64,000 nt of DNA from Dactylonectria macrodidyma (lineage: Eukaryota; Ascomycota; Sordariomycetes; Hypocreales; Nectriaceae): positions 682,001 to 746,000 of the forward strand of contig JAGMUV010000005.1 of assembly GCA_020744425.1 (NCBI GenBank), given 5' to 3'. The notes under the pieces were generated by a model. That model saw only the letters and a program-made list of their open reading frames with translations, searched no databases and was not told the origin of the DNA. Position numbers and translations under genes: made by a program. Below, one piece after another: positions 45,100 through 55,757 of the stretch (position 1 is the stretch's first letter; each line of letters opens with the position of its first letter).

Positions 45100-45436
45100 C
45101 TTAGGGGAGTTGCGAGAGTGATGATTTGGGAAGAGAAGGGATGCGGTGCAGTGGTTGCGAAAGGAACTAAATAAAGGCGGGTGCCAAGGTTCGATGCGGT
45201 TCTGCGCTGTTCCAAAGGAGCCCACACCAGCTTGTGTGCAGGGGCCCGGGAACACTCTAGCAGGGCAACGAAGCACCTGCGAGCACCTGGAAGCGTCGGT
45301 GGGCCCCTAGAAGGCCCCAGCAGCCAGCAACCGCCACCTCCCCGGGGATACCAGCAGGGGAAGAAAAAAAATACATGCTGTTTGCCTGCGGGCGGCGGTT
45401 TCTGGCTCATTCCTAAATGCCAAAAAGTGGCCCCCT
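45100..45436. promoter_or_regulatory. Cluster of stress-response-element-like motifs upstream of Hsp70
   Basis: AGGGG or its complement CCCCT appears about five times within 430 bp upstream of the ATG. In fungi such STRE motifs bind Msn2/4-like zinc-finger factors. I did not find a clean three-unit heat shock element, though isolated GAA/TTC pairs exist. Confidence 0.35.
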
Positions 45437-46020
45437 TGTATTCGTCCTCCGCGCGCTCCGTCTGATCGTTCGCTGGAGTCTTGTCTATCGGCTCCCTCGT
45501 TGATGTCATCCCGTGAAAAAATTCCATGGCGGGGCAACACTGCGGCGGGGTGTGCGGCCGCGGGCATCCTAGGAGGTTCCCGATACTTTGGCGCTCAGGC
45601 ACACAGTAGTGGCACTGCCGCAATTCCAGGTCGCGGACGGATTAGACAGCCTGACGAAAGCAGCGTCAGCTTTGTACCAGGTACCTTGCCCCACCTCATC
45701 GCAGGCTGCTAGCTCTCCCTCCTTCGCTGAGGTCGCCTCGCTGCCCCTCCCCATTCTCGCTGCACCCTGTACTTTCGGAGGGGTGCCGGTTGCTTCTGAA
45801 GTGAAGACTCTGACTCTGGGTTTCTACCGTTCAAACTCAATGGGATGGAGAATTCTAGTGAATCACTCATCGATCCAATTATCAGTGACAAGATGCTATC
45901 AATTTTGCAGTGGCGCATATTGACAGAACGCGCAGGGCAGGTAGCCGCACGCCGCACTACTACTGCTGTCCCACGAAATGCGTCCAGCGGCATCCCGCCC
46001 TGTTCAATGGCGGTACAACA

Positions 46021-46050
46021 CACTGCACCACACTGCACCACACTGCACTG
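46021..46050. repeat. Short tandem repeat (CACTGCACCA)3
   Basis: Three nearly exact 10-bp units in non-coding DNA. Confidence 0.7.
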
Positions 46051-46396
46051 CAGTTCCATCATTCGGTAACAGGATTTATTGCAGCATGTACCTCCAAGGT
46101 AGCACATTAGCCCGTACCGTATTTTGTGTAATGCACTGCCCCTGGTTTTACCCCTAGTTCCCTCCCTCTTCTCGTTGTCCTCGCTGTTCTCGCTCGTTCT
46201 TCTCGCCGACCTACCTGCTACTACTACGTACGCGCCTCGCTTGGCCTTTCTGTTCGGCCTCGCCAGACGAGGAAGCCAGCCCGGTCGGAACCACCCCCTG
46301 GCCAAACCTGTTAGCTGTCACAAGTGCATGTTTGCCTGTAATTTTTTTTCCTCTCCCCGAGGGGCCTTTCGCGGGGCTTCCATAGCGCTCTGTGGG

Positions 46397-46452
46397 TGGG
46401 GTTCCACTGGATGGGGGCAGGTTGCCACTGGGGTCAGTGGCGTAGCAACCTG
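46397..46452. repeat. GC-rich dispersed repeat unit with internal hairpin
   Basis: It shares the order GTGGGGTTCCA, GCAGGTTGC, CTGGGGTCAG with 54513-54552. Inside, CAGGTTGC (46418-46425) and GCAACCTG (46445-46452) are reverse complements, with an inner CACTG/CAGTG pair. Confidence 0.4.
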
Positions 46453-47966
46453 GGACTTTTTGATCATCCTCGCTGCCCAATGGAATGGCGGGGCAACCAG
46501 CCCACGATGGCCATCTCGATGGCTCTGTGTTGCGGTCGCCGTCCTGGAATATTGGCGGCATGCCATTGGAGGGGAACTTCATGATGCTTGAAATAACGGG
46601 GGAACTCTGGGACCTCTCACTTGCAGGCACTTGGCGTTGGCGCCAATCCGCTGTTGCCGTGGCATCTTTGCTGCGTGGATGCAAAACGGGCACAAAGTCG
46701 CGGCTTGACGAAATGTCTCCGTCACCTCAAATGGCGGAAGGCTGCGGCTACTTTTTGCAGACCACACCCCCCTCTTGTGGCTTGCCCGCCACCCACTGGA
46801 CAATCAAATCGAACGCCCTGTGCTGCCTCTTTTGCCTCTCGGCTGCCTACTCTTAGAATGAGATAATACTGATGAGGCCACTGTGCAGCAGATGTCGGAG
46901 GCAGCGGTAGAGACTGGGTGTCTCTGGGTTGGCTGGCATGGCCAGGTATGCATATGGTCCATGAAGTCCAGTTTGATAGGCAGGGACGAGTACATAGCCA
47001 GTATCTAAACCGAAGACAAATACTACTAGATAATATGCTGTGAATTAGCAAATTCAGCGTATCAATTAGACGTCTTAGTCTAGCATTTTCTTAGGTGCCA
47101 GCTACCATTGTTTGCGTAGGTGCTGTCCTGCTCCCTATCAAATCGGATGACACAAAGCATTGTAGGCCGGGCATGGTCATGACAACTTCATTTTGTACAG
47201 CCCTGCGTACTACCTTCTGAATTCGTCACGTTGGGCCTATGATGGTGGATTGATAACGCATCCGCCCTGTTTCTAGATCACTCTCCCTTTGGTGCATCTA
47301 ATAAGGTGGCATCAAACCATAACAACAACCTCCCAGGCGAGCTTCACCACGCTTCACCACTCGCCTCGTCTGCGGCCGCAGCCTCAACACCTCAACCATA
47401 GCCGAGGCGACATGTCAGACCTGGTCAAGGGAGGGACAACTGGCCGATAGCTGAGACAGCCAAGGCATCACCCAGCGCAAATTACAATTGCGAGCGACGC
47501 TGCCACGCCCAGTATGGAGCTATCCGAGAGGCCTTCGTTTCCAGGCTTTGCTGCCCAACGTGATATGAGCTCTAAGGCATCCGCCTTCTCCATCCAACGC
47601 CAATCGCCGCAAGTATCGCATGATGCCAGCAGCGCGCGTCTATTCAAGTGCCGTCCAGATGCTGCCAGATGCTAGGATAATGGCGCATGGAGGTTCTCAA
47701 AAGGTCCATCTAAGCTACTTCGTCATCATACAGAGGAACATTACCTGCCTCGCGCCGGTAATGCCCATTTCTTCATCAAATAACAAGATATATCCCCTGT
47801 CTACATAGTCCAACATCGGGCTTCCAGAGCCCAACATACCCAGCTTGCTGCAACCAAGAACAATAACAAAACAAGAACGAATAGTAACGCCTTCCCATCC
47901 CTCGGCTTCATGGCCTTCCTAGCTCCTTTCGTCTCACATCGTCAATACCCTCGATTGTTCAACGCC

Positions 47967-48770
47967 TCAATGACTCGCGGCAAAGCCCGCCAAATCCTCC
48001 TCCCTTATCAACACCATTTGCTTGTCTGCCATCCTCGTCGAGCCACCCAGCCAGCCGCTCCAGATCTTCTGCATCACGTTATCCCTGCTCATCAGCTTGC
48101 TCCCCCGCAAATCCTCCTGGTCCCCGTCATCCACCGTCAGCAGCAGCCGCTCTACTGAAGTGAAGCCATCCACGACGTGCCACAGGCACCCAAAGATCTG
48201 GTCGCTCTCCTGCTGCGGATAACCCAGCTCCGAGAAGGCGCAGGCGACGTGACGCACCCGCCGCGTGTCCTTGCGCTGCAAAAAGTACACCATGGGCGAG
48301 TTGAAGCCGTAAGAGTCGTACGCCTCGAGCTCCCCGGTCAGGTAGATGGTGTCAAGCGCAAAGTTGAACCACACGCGCGCCGGCCGCGATATCGGCGTGT
48401 CTGACAGCAGCTTGGAGATGCGCCAGCTAAACGACAACTCGTAGTGTTGAAGCGCCAGGTATCTTGACTCGCGGTTGACTTGCAGCACCACGGGCACTGA
48501 ATCACCGTGTGTCCGCGAGTCGAGCTCTTGACGCCGCTCGGGAAGCCGCTCGTCGCATTGGAGGCAGCAGGCCACGACGACGCGAGGCTGTATCAGGCAC
48601 GACCAGATTCTCAGACGCAGCTCAGGCGGCAGCATCGCGAACTGGGGAAATGCGGTGAGAGTCGGCTTCACCGTCGTTCCGGCTGCCGGCGACGACAACC
48701 CGTCATCAAACGTGCGGAATTCTAGCCAGAACCGAGGGTTCGGGCTTTGTTCTTCTTCGGAGCCACTCAT
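47967..48770 (-). CDS. 2EXR-domain protein of unknown function
   Basis: An intronless frame of 267 residues. After about 40 Ser/Pro-rich residues comes FPQFAMLPPELRLRIWSCLI, the start of the F-box-like 2EXR domain that is abundant in Pezizomycotina. VLQVNRESRYLALQHYELSF and WFNFALDTIYLTG follow in the usual order; a C-terminal region of alpha/beta character completes it. Family members are numerous, often strain-specific, and their function is not established; they are not proven ubiquitin-ligase subunits. The gene lies in tandem with the MFS exporter upstream, with 620 bp between them, too far for a shared transcript to be assumed. Confidence 0.8.
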   Translation of the reverse strand: MSGSEEEQSPNPRFWLEFRTFDDGLSSPAAGTTVKPTLTAFPQFAMLPPELRLRIWSCLIQPRVVVACCLQCDERLPERRQELDSRTHGDSVPVVLQVNRESRYLALQHYELSFSWRISKLLSDTPISRPARVWFNFALDTIYLTGELEAYDSYGFNSPMVYFLQRKDTRRVRHVACAFSELGYPQQESDQIFGCLWHVVDGFTSVERLLLTVDDGDQEDLRGSKLMSRDNVMQKIWSGWLGGSTRMADKQMVLIREEDLAGFAASH

Positions 48771-49390
48771 TGCTCACAAAGTCCTTAAAAAGGGCGACCG
48801 ATTGCGCCCTCGAAAGAGAAGAGAGTAGGTAAATTGATAGAGTTGACGGTTTTTTGTTGTTGAGAAACGGCTTGTCTGGCAGAGGGCGAGATAAATAAGA
48901 CGCATCCATGTCCAGAAGCTGCGGCAACGCGCCCGCGCCTACGAAGTGGTCAGGCGATTTCTCTTGCTGGTGAGTCAAGCCTCTACCGCCTCGACCAACT
49001 AATCCGATATAAATTCCATTCCAATTCGGGCCGTCACTGTTACGGTTGATAGATCCAACACGGGGGCCAACGTAGCCAGGTAATGCAAGGGGGTTGCTCT
49101 CGTATATGAGCCGCGAATTCAGCATGAATTTGAGCCTGAAATCGCCGGTCTCGGCACTCTCCCGGGATCGCACTCCTCTACCCGGAGCAAGTGGCGATAA
49201 CACGGTTCCGGAATCAAAGACATATTTGCTCCCAAAGGTCACGATTAACCAAGCTGAACGAGTTGAAGCTCGAAATTAGGTATATTTATCAATGAAAATC
49301 GCCATCTATGTCCCAGTAAATGCCATCCATCTCTGCTTTGAGTTTCACGAAAGCCTCCCTTGTCCACGCATCGAGTCTCTCTACCATCTC
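48771..49390. other. Spacer between the MFS exporter and the 2EXR gene
   Basis: This 620-bp region contains the promoter of the 2EXR gene, with a TTTATATC sequence on the minus strand near 49007-49014 and a TGAGTCA (AP-1/Gcn4-like) site near 48971. A 178-codon minus frame (48706-49242) overlaps the 2EXR start in another frame and is not accepted as a gene. Confidence 0.5.
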
Positions 49391-51589
49391 TTATTTTTTG
49401 ACATGCCTTCCTGGCGCCGATACACTCTCTATCAAAGTGAGACCTTGAGAACTCTCAAGTCTTATCCCTTCTGCTTCTTCGTCATACTTCTTCTCCGTCC
49501 TCATCAAGCTCAGCAGATAACTCCCTCTCACCACCATATCGGTCGGGTTTCCGTCTTCTCCGACAGGCCCCTGGTTGAACTTCACATTGCCGAGACATGC
49601 GGCACATACGACGGCCTACGGAAATTTAGTATGTCATGCATCTGTAGGGGTGATGTAAGCATACCATTACAACAAAAGGCGTAATGGAAACGAATGCCCA
49701 CACGACACCCATCTGGAGCTAGTGTCAGTCATCTATGTAACAGGTACTCGATCTGGAGTTAGACATACCTTGGCTTTATGTATAGCTTCATCTCTAACAT
49801 CTTCCGGTTGTGACTGGATCTGCGAGAAATCGCTTTCCTTCGAATCAAGGCCAGATGTGTTGTTGAAAACTGAGGACATAATGGTCAACCCGAGAGTGCC
49901 GCCAAAGGGAATCGCAACTGCCATGAGCGCGATGACCGAAGCTCGTAGGTTCTTGAACAGTCCAATGCCATGCAGTGGTGAGGCCATGAATCGCATGCCG
50001 CTGCCACATCCGACGAGTGCCATCATCCCGTAAATTGGTCCGAGACGTTCGGCGTAGATGGCCCAGCCCAAAAGACCAATGCCAATCGCCTCGACGATTG
50101 TCCCCAGAAAGACGGACGGGAATGTCATCCGGGGCCACTTGTTGCATATAAAGGAGCAAAGATAGACGCCCGCTGCAAGTCCGGGAAGAAAGTATAGGAG
50201 CTGAATGCCAGCTTTGTCGGAGTCGTAACCCTAGTTCATGTTAGTTCCAGGTACAAATAAGCGCTTGCGGTCGTAAGTACCCGAACAGCGATGAAATAGA
50301 TGTTACAAAAGTACAGTACCTAAGTAATGATGTCAGTAAAAATCAAAGTTTGAGCCATGTTTGGGGTACTCACAGCGTACATGCCCATACCTGTAGTGCA
50401 CTCACAGTAGAAAAGCAGACCAATATCTCTATCAGAAAGCAGTTCCCATGGAAGCATGGCTTTCTGCCAGGGCATTCTCTTCGCCAGGGGCTTCCCAGGC
50501 ACAAGGAGAAACTCCCAGTAGACAAAGCAGCCAGTGAAGACGCAGCCTAGCACAAGAGGGATGATGACGGCAGCCGAAGCCCATGAATAAGTAGCACCAC
50601 CCCACGTCAACGCCAGGATAATGAGACCAAACCCAACGATGAACAAGATCTGACCGCCAAAGTCGATGGTCTTGAGTCTTGCGCTGAACTTCGACCTGCG
50701 ACCTGTCTCGGCTGTTTCGTGTAGTTCGGGGAGGGGTTGAGGGCCGAGCAATTCCTTTCTCAGAAAGAAGAATATGACAATCAGAGCCACGGCGGCAACG
50801 GGGAGATTAATGGCAAAGCACCACCTCCAGTCCGCGCTGGTGAGATAACCTAGTTTCCCTGGTCAACATGCTTCATCAAAGACTTAGAATAGGACAACAC
50901 GAACCGCCGATGACAGGACCAACGGCGTGCGATGCCCCACCAACCATCGAGAAAATTGCCCAGTTCTGAGCGTTTTCTTGCAGCGATACTTTGTCGGCGA
51001 GAATCGTGCGGATGTTGACATTGATGCCCGCTGCTGATATGCCCTGAAAGCCGCGGCCAAGCAGGAGGACAGGAAACGCGTTGGTTGGGGCGCCGGTGCA
51101 GAGAGCACTACCGATAAGCATCAGGATGATGGCAGAGTTAAGGGACGTGTTCCGCCCAAAGACGTCTGCCATCTGGGCCCAGAACGGGATAAAGGCCGCC
51201 GAGGTCAAGTTGAAAGCGGATACAATCCAGTTCAGCTGTGAGACTTGTCCAAAGTCACCCGCGATCCATGGCAGCGCAGTCGCGATACTGTTCGTGTCGA
51301 GTCAGCCAGCTGCCAGCTTCTAGCAATGGAAGGAAAAGTGATCGCACATTGTCGAGTCCAGAGCCCCAAGGGCAAACGGCCAGGCCAAGCAAAAAACAAG
51401 TGTCCATCGGTATTTCACAGCCGCCTTCTTCTCCACCTTGCACTCAAGACAAGGTGAATCTAAAGGCACATTACTATGAGCACAAGTCGTTAGTTTTGTG
51501 GGCTTTGGTGTCGAATCCTCTGTTGTCGGTGTTGGCTTGGTGTCCGGGTGCCACCACTGCTTGATACGTTTATATAGGAAGGTGGCCAT
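49391..51589 (-). CDS. MFS exporter, DHA2-type (14 membrane segments)
   Basis: Seven minus-strand exons: 51589-51348, 51287-50905, 50849-50374, 50319-50281, 50230-49769, 49712-49665 and 49615-49391 (introns 60, 55, 54, 50, 56 and 49 nt), all in frame, give 624 residues. Two exons are tiny (39 and 48 nt). The cytosolic N terminus has a Cys cluster (CAHSNVPLDSPCLEC) before TM1; I recall similar Cys-rich starts in fungal homologues. LDSTIIATALPWIAGDF, the GRGFQGISAAG segment, motif C (GPVIGGYLTSADWRWCF) and INLP identify the drug:proton antiporter-2 family. It likely exports a small toxic or metabolic compound across the plasma membrane; no biosynthetic cluster is adjacent, so the substrate is open. 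Confidence 0.9.
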
Positions 51590-53269
51590 TTCCGATAAGG
51601 CTGCGATTCACAATGACCGTAAAGTGGAATGAGATTTTGGAATGGGAATACAGTGTCCACTAAGGAGCAAAGGAGGGTTTTTATCTTGGAGTTTGTCTAG
51701 GTATGGAAAACGAGAGGTGACATAAAACTCGAGGCCCTGACGTATCAGGCAGATCCTTCTGCAACATCGTGAGGATGCCTTGACCAAGTGACGCGGCGAC
51801 GATGTGCGTCCCTCGAATGGTTAACCCGATTCTAGAGAAGTAGAGGACACAATATCCAATCGACAACCATGTTCGACTACAGGGCGGGTTATCAGAGGTA
51901 AATTCGTAAGGCTGTGCTCGTGAATAAGACGGGGGTGGAGCTCGAATGGAACTCCCAAAGCGGTAAGGCGCTTGGATTCCCTCGAATGAGTAGCCAAAAA
52001 AGGTTGGTTTTGATTGAATCCTATCGATGACCGCCAAGAGAGAGCATCGCAGCCACAGGAGGCCTCAGCTCAGGGTAGGGATTGTGCAATGCCAAGTTGA
52101 GGCAACTTCCGTATCTACATAGGATTCTAGTGTTTTTTTTGGCTGCCGCACAACCCCTTGGCTAATCAAGTAATCTAACTAGGTAGCGGTGACGTCAAAT
52201 TCAACTCACGTCTTCATTATCGGGAACCCTTGTTGTGAGCTTCAGGTTAGGGGCGGGCGGGCACTATCAGAGGAAGGGCTGCGCTACAAGACCCTGTCTC
52301 CAAGCTGTTTTTCACTCAACTCACCTCATCACCTTGTGTCATTGTTATCGCAAATTTCTCGGGCTGCTCTGTTTTTGTGTATATCTTGCCATGGAACCAT
52401 AGGAGATATGACCAGTGAACTCTGCATTGGTAGTCACATCAGTGAGTTGCATCTCGTTATCAGATTTCCGTTTTATGGGAAGTGAAACAACTACAAAACT
52501 AGAGGGCCGCATCAATTCAGCCGAGAATGAGGAAAGTTGCACAAGCAGAGGTGGGCTATGTAGTTGATCTGGACTTGACTCTATCAAGGTAGGAGGAGAG
52601 AGCGAAAGTCTGGTGGTACCTTTGGTGTCAGTCAATCCCTCTAAATGAAGGCGTTAGTAAGGTGCAATTCGGGAAGTAACTCGATCGCAACAATCAATAC
52701 AGCCCGCGATCTAGCGCCGGCGCACGACAGTAGATTTCGTTACATCTAAACGATTAGACTTTAGAGCGGTGAGCACTTCCTCAAGTTTTCGGGTTGTTGT
52801 TGGTAAATATTTTTAGTCCAAGTTAGACAGAAACCCTGGTAGCTTGCAAAAGGCAGCCAAAGACGAAGGTGAAATATTACCCGAAAAATAAGGCAAAGGT
52901 GTGGAAAGACTAGTCTCTTCAACAAACAAACAAAAACGGCAAGGACCCATCAGGTGCTTAGAAAGGATGCTGATTGAAGTCTACCCAAGTCTGGGGGTTA
53001 AATGCAACGGCAATGCGTTGGCACTTGGGACGAGAAAGGTAGTTAGTGGCAAGAAACACACCCGAGAATGTATGCGTTGATGAATATGAGTATTAATGGT
53101 CAACGCAGTGCCGAAACTTCCTGCAACAATAGTCGGATACCCTCTCCTTATTGGAGGCAAACGTGGTAATTGCAGGGTTGCCGGCCGGAGGTTCGGGGGT
53201 TACACCCGGAGGCCCGGCTACGGCCGGACATCAGGGCAACTCGAGGATCCGGATGCGTCAGACTTTTCT

Positions 53270-53285
53270 GTAGCAGTTGCTACAG
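53270..53285. repeat. Short perfect palindrome with 2-nt loop
   Basis: TGTAGCA and TGCTACA face each other around GT. It follows a GC-rich block with repeated CGGAGG/CCGG motifs (53178-53228). Confidence 0.5.
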
Positions 53286-53828
53286 CTTTTCTGATATGAT
53301 TTCAAGCGAGAACGGAATCAATCCGAATGAGCTCGAAGATGCAACTGATGAGGGCACATGTTTTCCCTTGACCCCGGGAACTCCCCATGTCTGCAACCCC
53401 CAACTGCGATTATCAACGCTTTCACCAATGCACATTGCACACCCACTTGGAAACACGGTTCATCCCGTCAGAAAGGCTCACAACCCGCCATGTATTGATT
53501 TGCCCAGCCAAACGGATGACAGCGGGTCAATGACGAAATGGGTGTGTCGCGGGTTGCACTTGAAGGGTCCGAAAGGAACGGGCGGGCAGCATCTTCTTGT
53601 CTGTCTCACTGGCGTCCTTTGGGCCGAACCGAGACGGGAACTTTGACTGTGCCACGCCCATCCCCAGGTTTGTTACCACACGCTCCGTTGGTCCTCGGGA
53701 ATGCTCTATTAATTTGGAAGATGGAGTTTCCTTCGGCCGGTACTTTTGCCACACTCCCCCGTGCCGGATTTGGAGTAACCCCCATGCAAAGGAAATCCCC
53801 CGAGGGAAGAGCACTCCCCTTGTTAACC

Positions 53829-53842
53829 ATCGGAGTTCTCCG
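53829..53842. promoter_or_regulatory. CGG-N6-CCG palindrome
   Basis: TCGGAGTTCTCCGA is an inverted repeat with CGG half-sites separated by six bases, the form bound by some Zn2Cys6 factors. It is far from any gene, so function is doubtful. Confidence 0.25.
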
Positions 53843-54421
53843 ACATCGTCGCGATGCTCAACTGGAGAGGGACACATAAGCGACCTTGTAGAAGAACATG
53901 TGGCTCTCTGGCGCTTGATGGTGATGGTGTTACTACTTCGGCGAGACGGTTGTGTGAGCCGTGGATGAGTGAGCCCTATTGCATGGCCCCTCCAGCTGTG
54001 CAAGCTTGCGTACTGGACGCCCACCCACCCACAGGGTTGGGACGGGCAAGCGATGCCTAGGCCTAGTCTAGATACCAATAGGTCCTGGGCGATTGGGTCA
54101 GCATTTCAAAGGTCGAATCCAGTTCAGCTTCAGCACCATCTACAACTCGTGACGTGGGGCCTGTGACGCGCTGGCCAGCAGAAGACCAGAATGGCAGCCA
54201 CACAGTCAGCCACCAGAAAGATTCGGCATCCCATGGTTGGTGTGTGAGACTTTCTGCATGCAATAATGGTAGACTTGGCGTATGAAAGACGACCCGACTG
54301 GGGGGTTTATCTGGCGACGGCGTCTCGTGCTGCCTTGTTGAACCATGCCAGGTAGTCAACCGCGCGTGCTCGCTTGTGGGAGGCATGCATGCAAATGGCA
54401 ATGTAGGTAGGCCCTATAATG

Positions 54422-54552
54422 CTGGAACCCCAAATGGAAAAACCCCAAGTCTCCCAACTGGAAACAACCTGTCGCAACGTGCTTTCCCCTCATCGCATTA
54501 TCATATCGTGGGGTTCCATGGTGCAGGTTGCTGCTGGGTCAGGCCTCAGGTA
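54422..54552. repeat. Inverted GGAACCCCA/TGGGGTTCC unit, second member of the GC-rich repeat
   Basis: TGGAACCCCA (54423-54432) faces TGGGGTTCCA (54516-54525). The right arm continues with GCAGGTTGC and CTGGGTCAG, as in 46397-46440. Confidence 0.4.
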
Positions 54553-55613
54553 CCTAACAGAAGGCCTCAAATCTTCCCCTCTTCCGTCATCAAGCTGCAC
54601 AACCACCAAACCCGCATCCATCCATGATCCATGATCCATCAACCTCCAACGTCCTCCCATTATTTAGTGGATATCCACCAACACTCTCTCTCCTACTGGT
54701 CCAGGCCCTATTAGCCCCAAAACTCGGGCGCTGTCCCTAGTTCGCCGTCACGGCACTGGCTGGCGCTGGCACCGAAGTATCGAACATCCCGTCGTCCGAG
54801 TCATCGCAGGCGACAGGGCATCTAACTCGGAAGTCTACCGTGGCGGCCCCTCCAGACAGCCGAACAGGCACGCCTGCTGCTGCTACGGCTCGTCAGGTCC
54901 CTTGTCCATATGGTTGATACTGCCTCGTTGTTTTTTTTGGCATGTGAGCTATTCGTCCTCGGGGTGCACACGCTCAATACTGCACGCACCACGGAAACTA
55001 TCATACACTGTACCCTCATTACCGGAGCCTCGTGCTGCTCTCACGCCCTCCCCTCTGGCCATCGCCACTCCCCTCTGACACGCCTTGTCCAGTCCTCCGG
55101 TTTGTCCGCATTCCCAGCTCCCTGCCGACACAACTCGGCGAATTCTCGCTGTCTATGGTAGAAGCGTTCTGGTACCCGGTTCCGTTCTCGGTACGTTGCT
55201 TGTGCCTGGCCCCTTGTTCCCGCTTGGTGTTTCCGCTTGGTGTTGTTCCCAAGATAGTTCCAGACTTCCCTGCGTCCATGTTCGGCAGTGCGCCAAGTAC
55301 CACCCCCATTCTATCCCATCCCACGCCTCGTTGCCGGACCTGCGGATGGACTCTTTTTCTCTGCCTGCTCTTCCTTCACCTATGGCTTCAACTCCCACTT
55401 TCCCCACGCCCTTACTTGGTTCGGCTACCCCTCCCCCCCTGGTGGTGCGGAGGGTGTGCGGAGGGTCCACTTGACTCTTGTCTAAGTCAACGAGGTCACA
55501 ACCCGTTGCCTGTATATGCTTTATATCGATGCCATATCCCCTCTACTCTGCTCTTCTCTGCTCTCCTCCAACCTCAATCTTCAACTCATCCTTGCCCCTT
55601 CATACCCCACAGG

Positions 55614-55723
55614 ATGCATTCAGTGTAATGCCAGCCTATTTTTTGCAAGATTGTCACTACTTTTACCGCACCGCTCTCCGCGGCCTCAATATCAGCACCA
55701 GCATCTCGCCTCTTTACGCTTGA
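55614..55723 (+). promoter_or_regulatory. Two overlapping uORFs before the carnitine acyltransferase
   Basis: A four-codon frame (55614-55628, MHSV, stop TAA) shares its last base with the ATG of a 31-codon frame (55628-55723), so TAATG links stop and restart. The second ends 34 nt before the main ATG. They lie close enough to be in the leader, though the transcript start is unknown. Confidence 0.35.
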
Positions 55724-55757
55724 GGGCGACTCCAACAAGTTCACCCACACTGATAAC

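Larger units (their letters stand above)
45012..47966. other. Spacer with the Hsp70 promoter, 3 kb
   Basis: No gene is supported. AGGGG/CCCCT motifs occur near 45103, 45239, 45304, 45354 and 45431. A short tandem repeat lies at 46021-46050, a GC-rich repeat unit at 46397-46452. The 155-codon frame at 46124-46591 spans that repeat unit and has no coding features. Confidence 0.55.
51590..55757. other. Long non-coding spacer, 4.2 kb
   Basis: No convincing gene on either strand; frames of up to 183 codons around 53170-54078 overlap each other on both strands and have no motif. It contains palindromes near 53165-53285 and 53829-53842, a repeat unit near 54422-54552 and a C/T-rich leader with short uORFs (55614-55723) before the carnitine acyltransferase. 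Confidence 0.55.

Noticed and set aside
48706..49242. 178-codon minus frame overlapping the 2EXR start
   Set aside because: Its 3' part is the shifted frame of the 2EXR gene; the remainder has no features.
53527..54078. 183-codon minus frame and overlapping plus frames
   Set aside because: Open frames on both strands reflect GC-rich, stop-poor DNA; no domain or codon bias.
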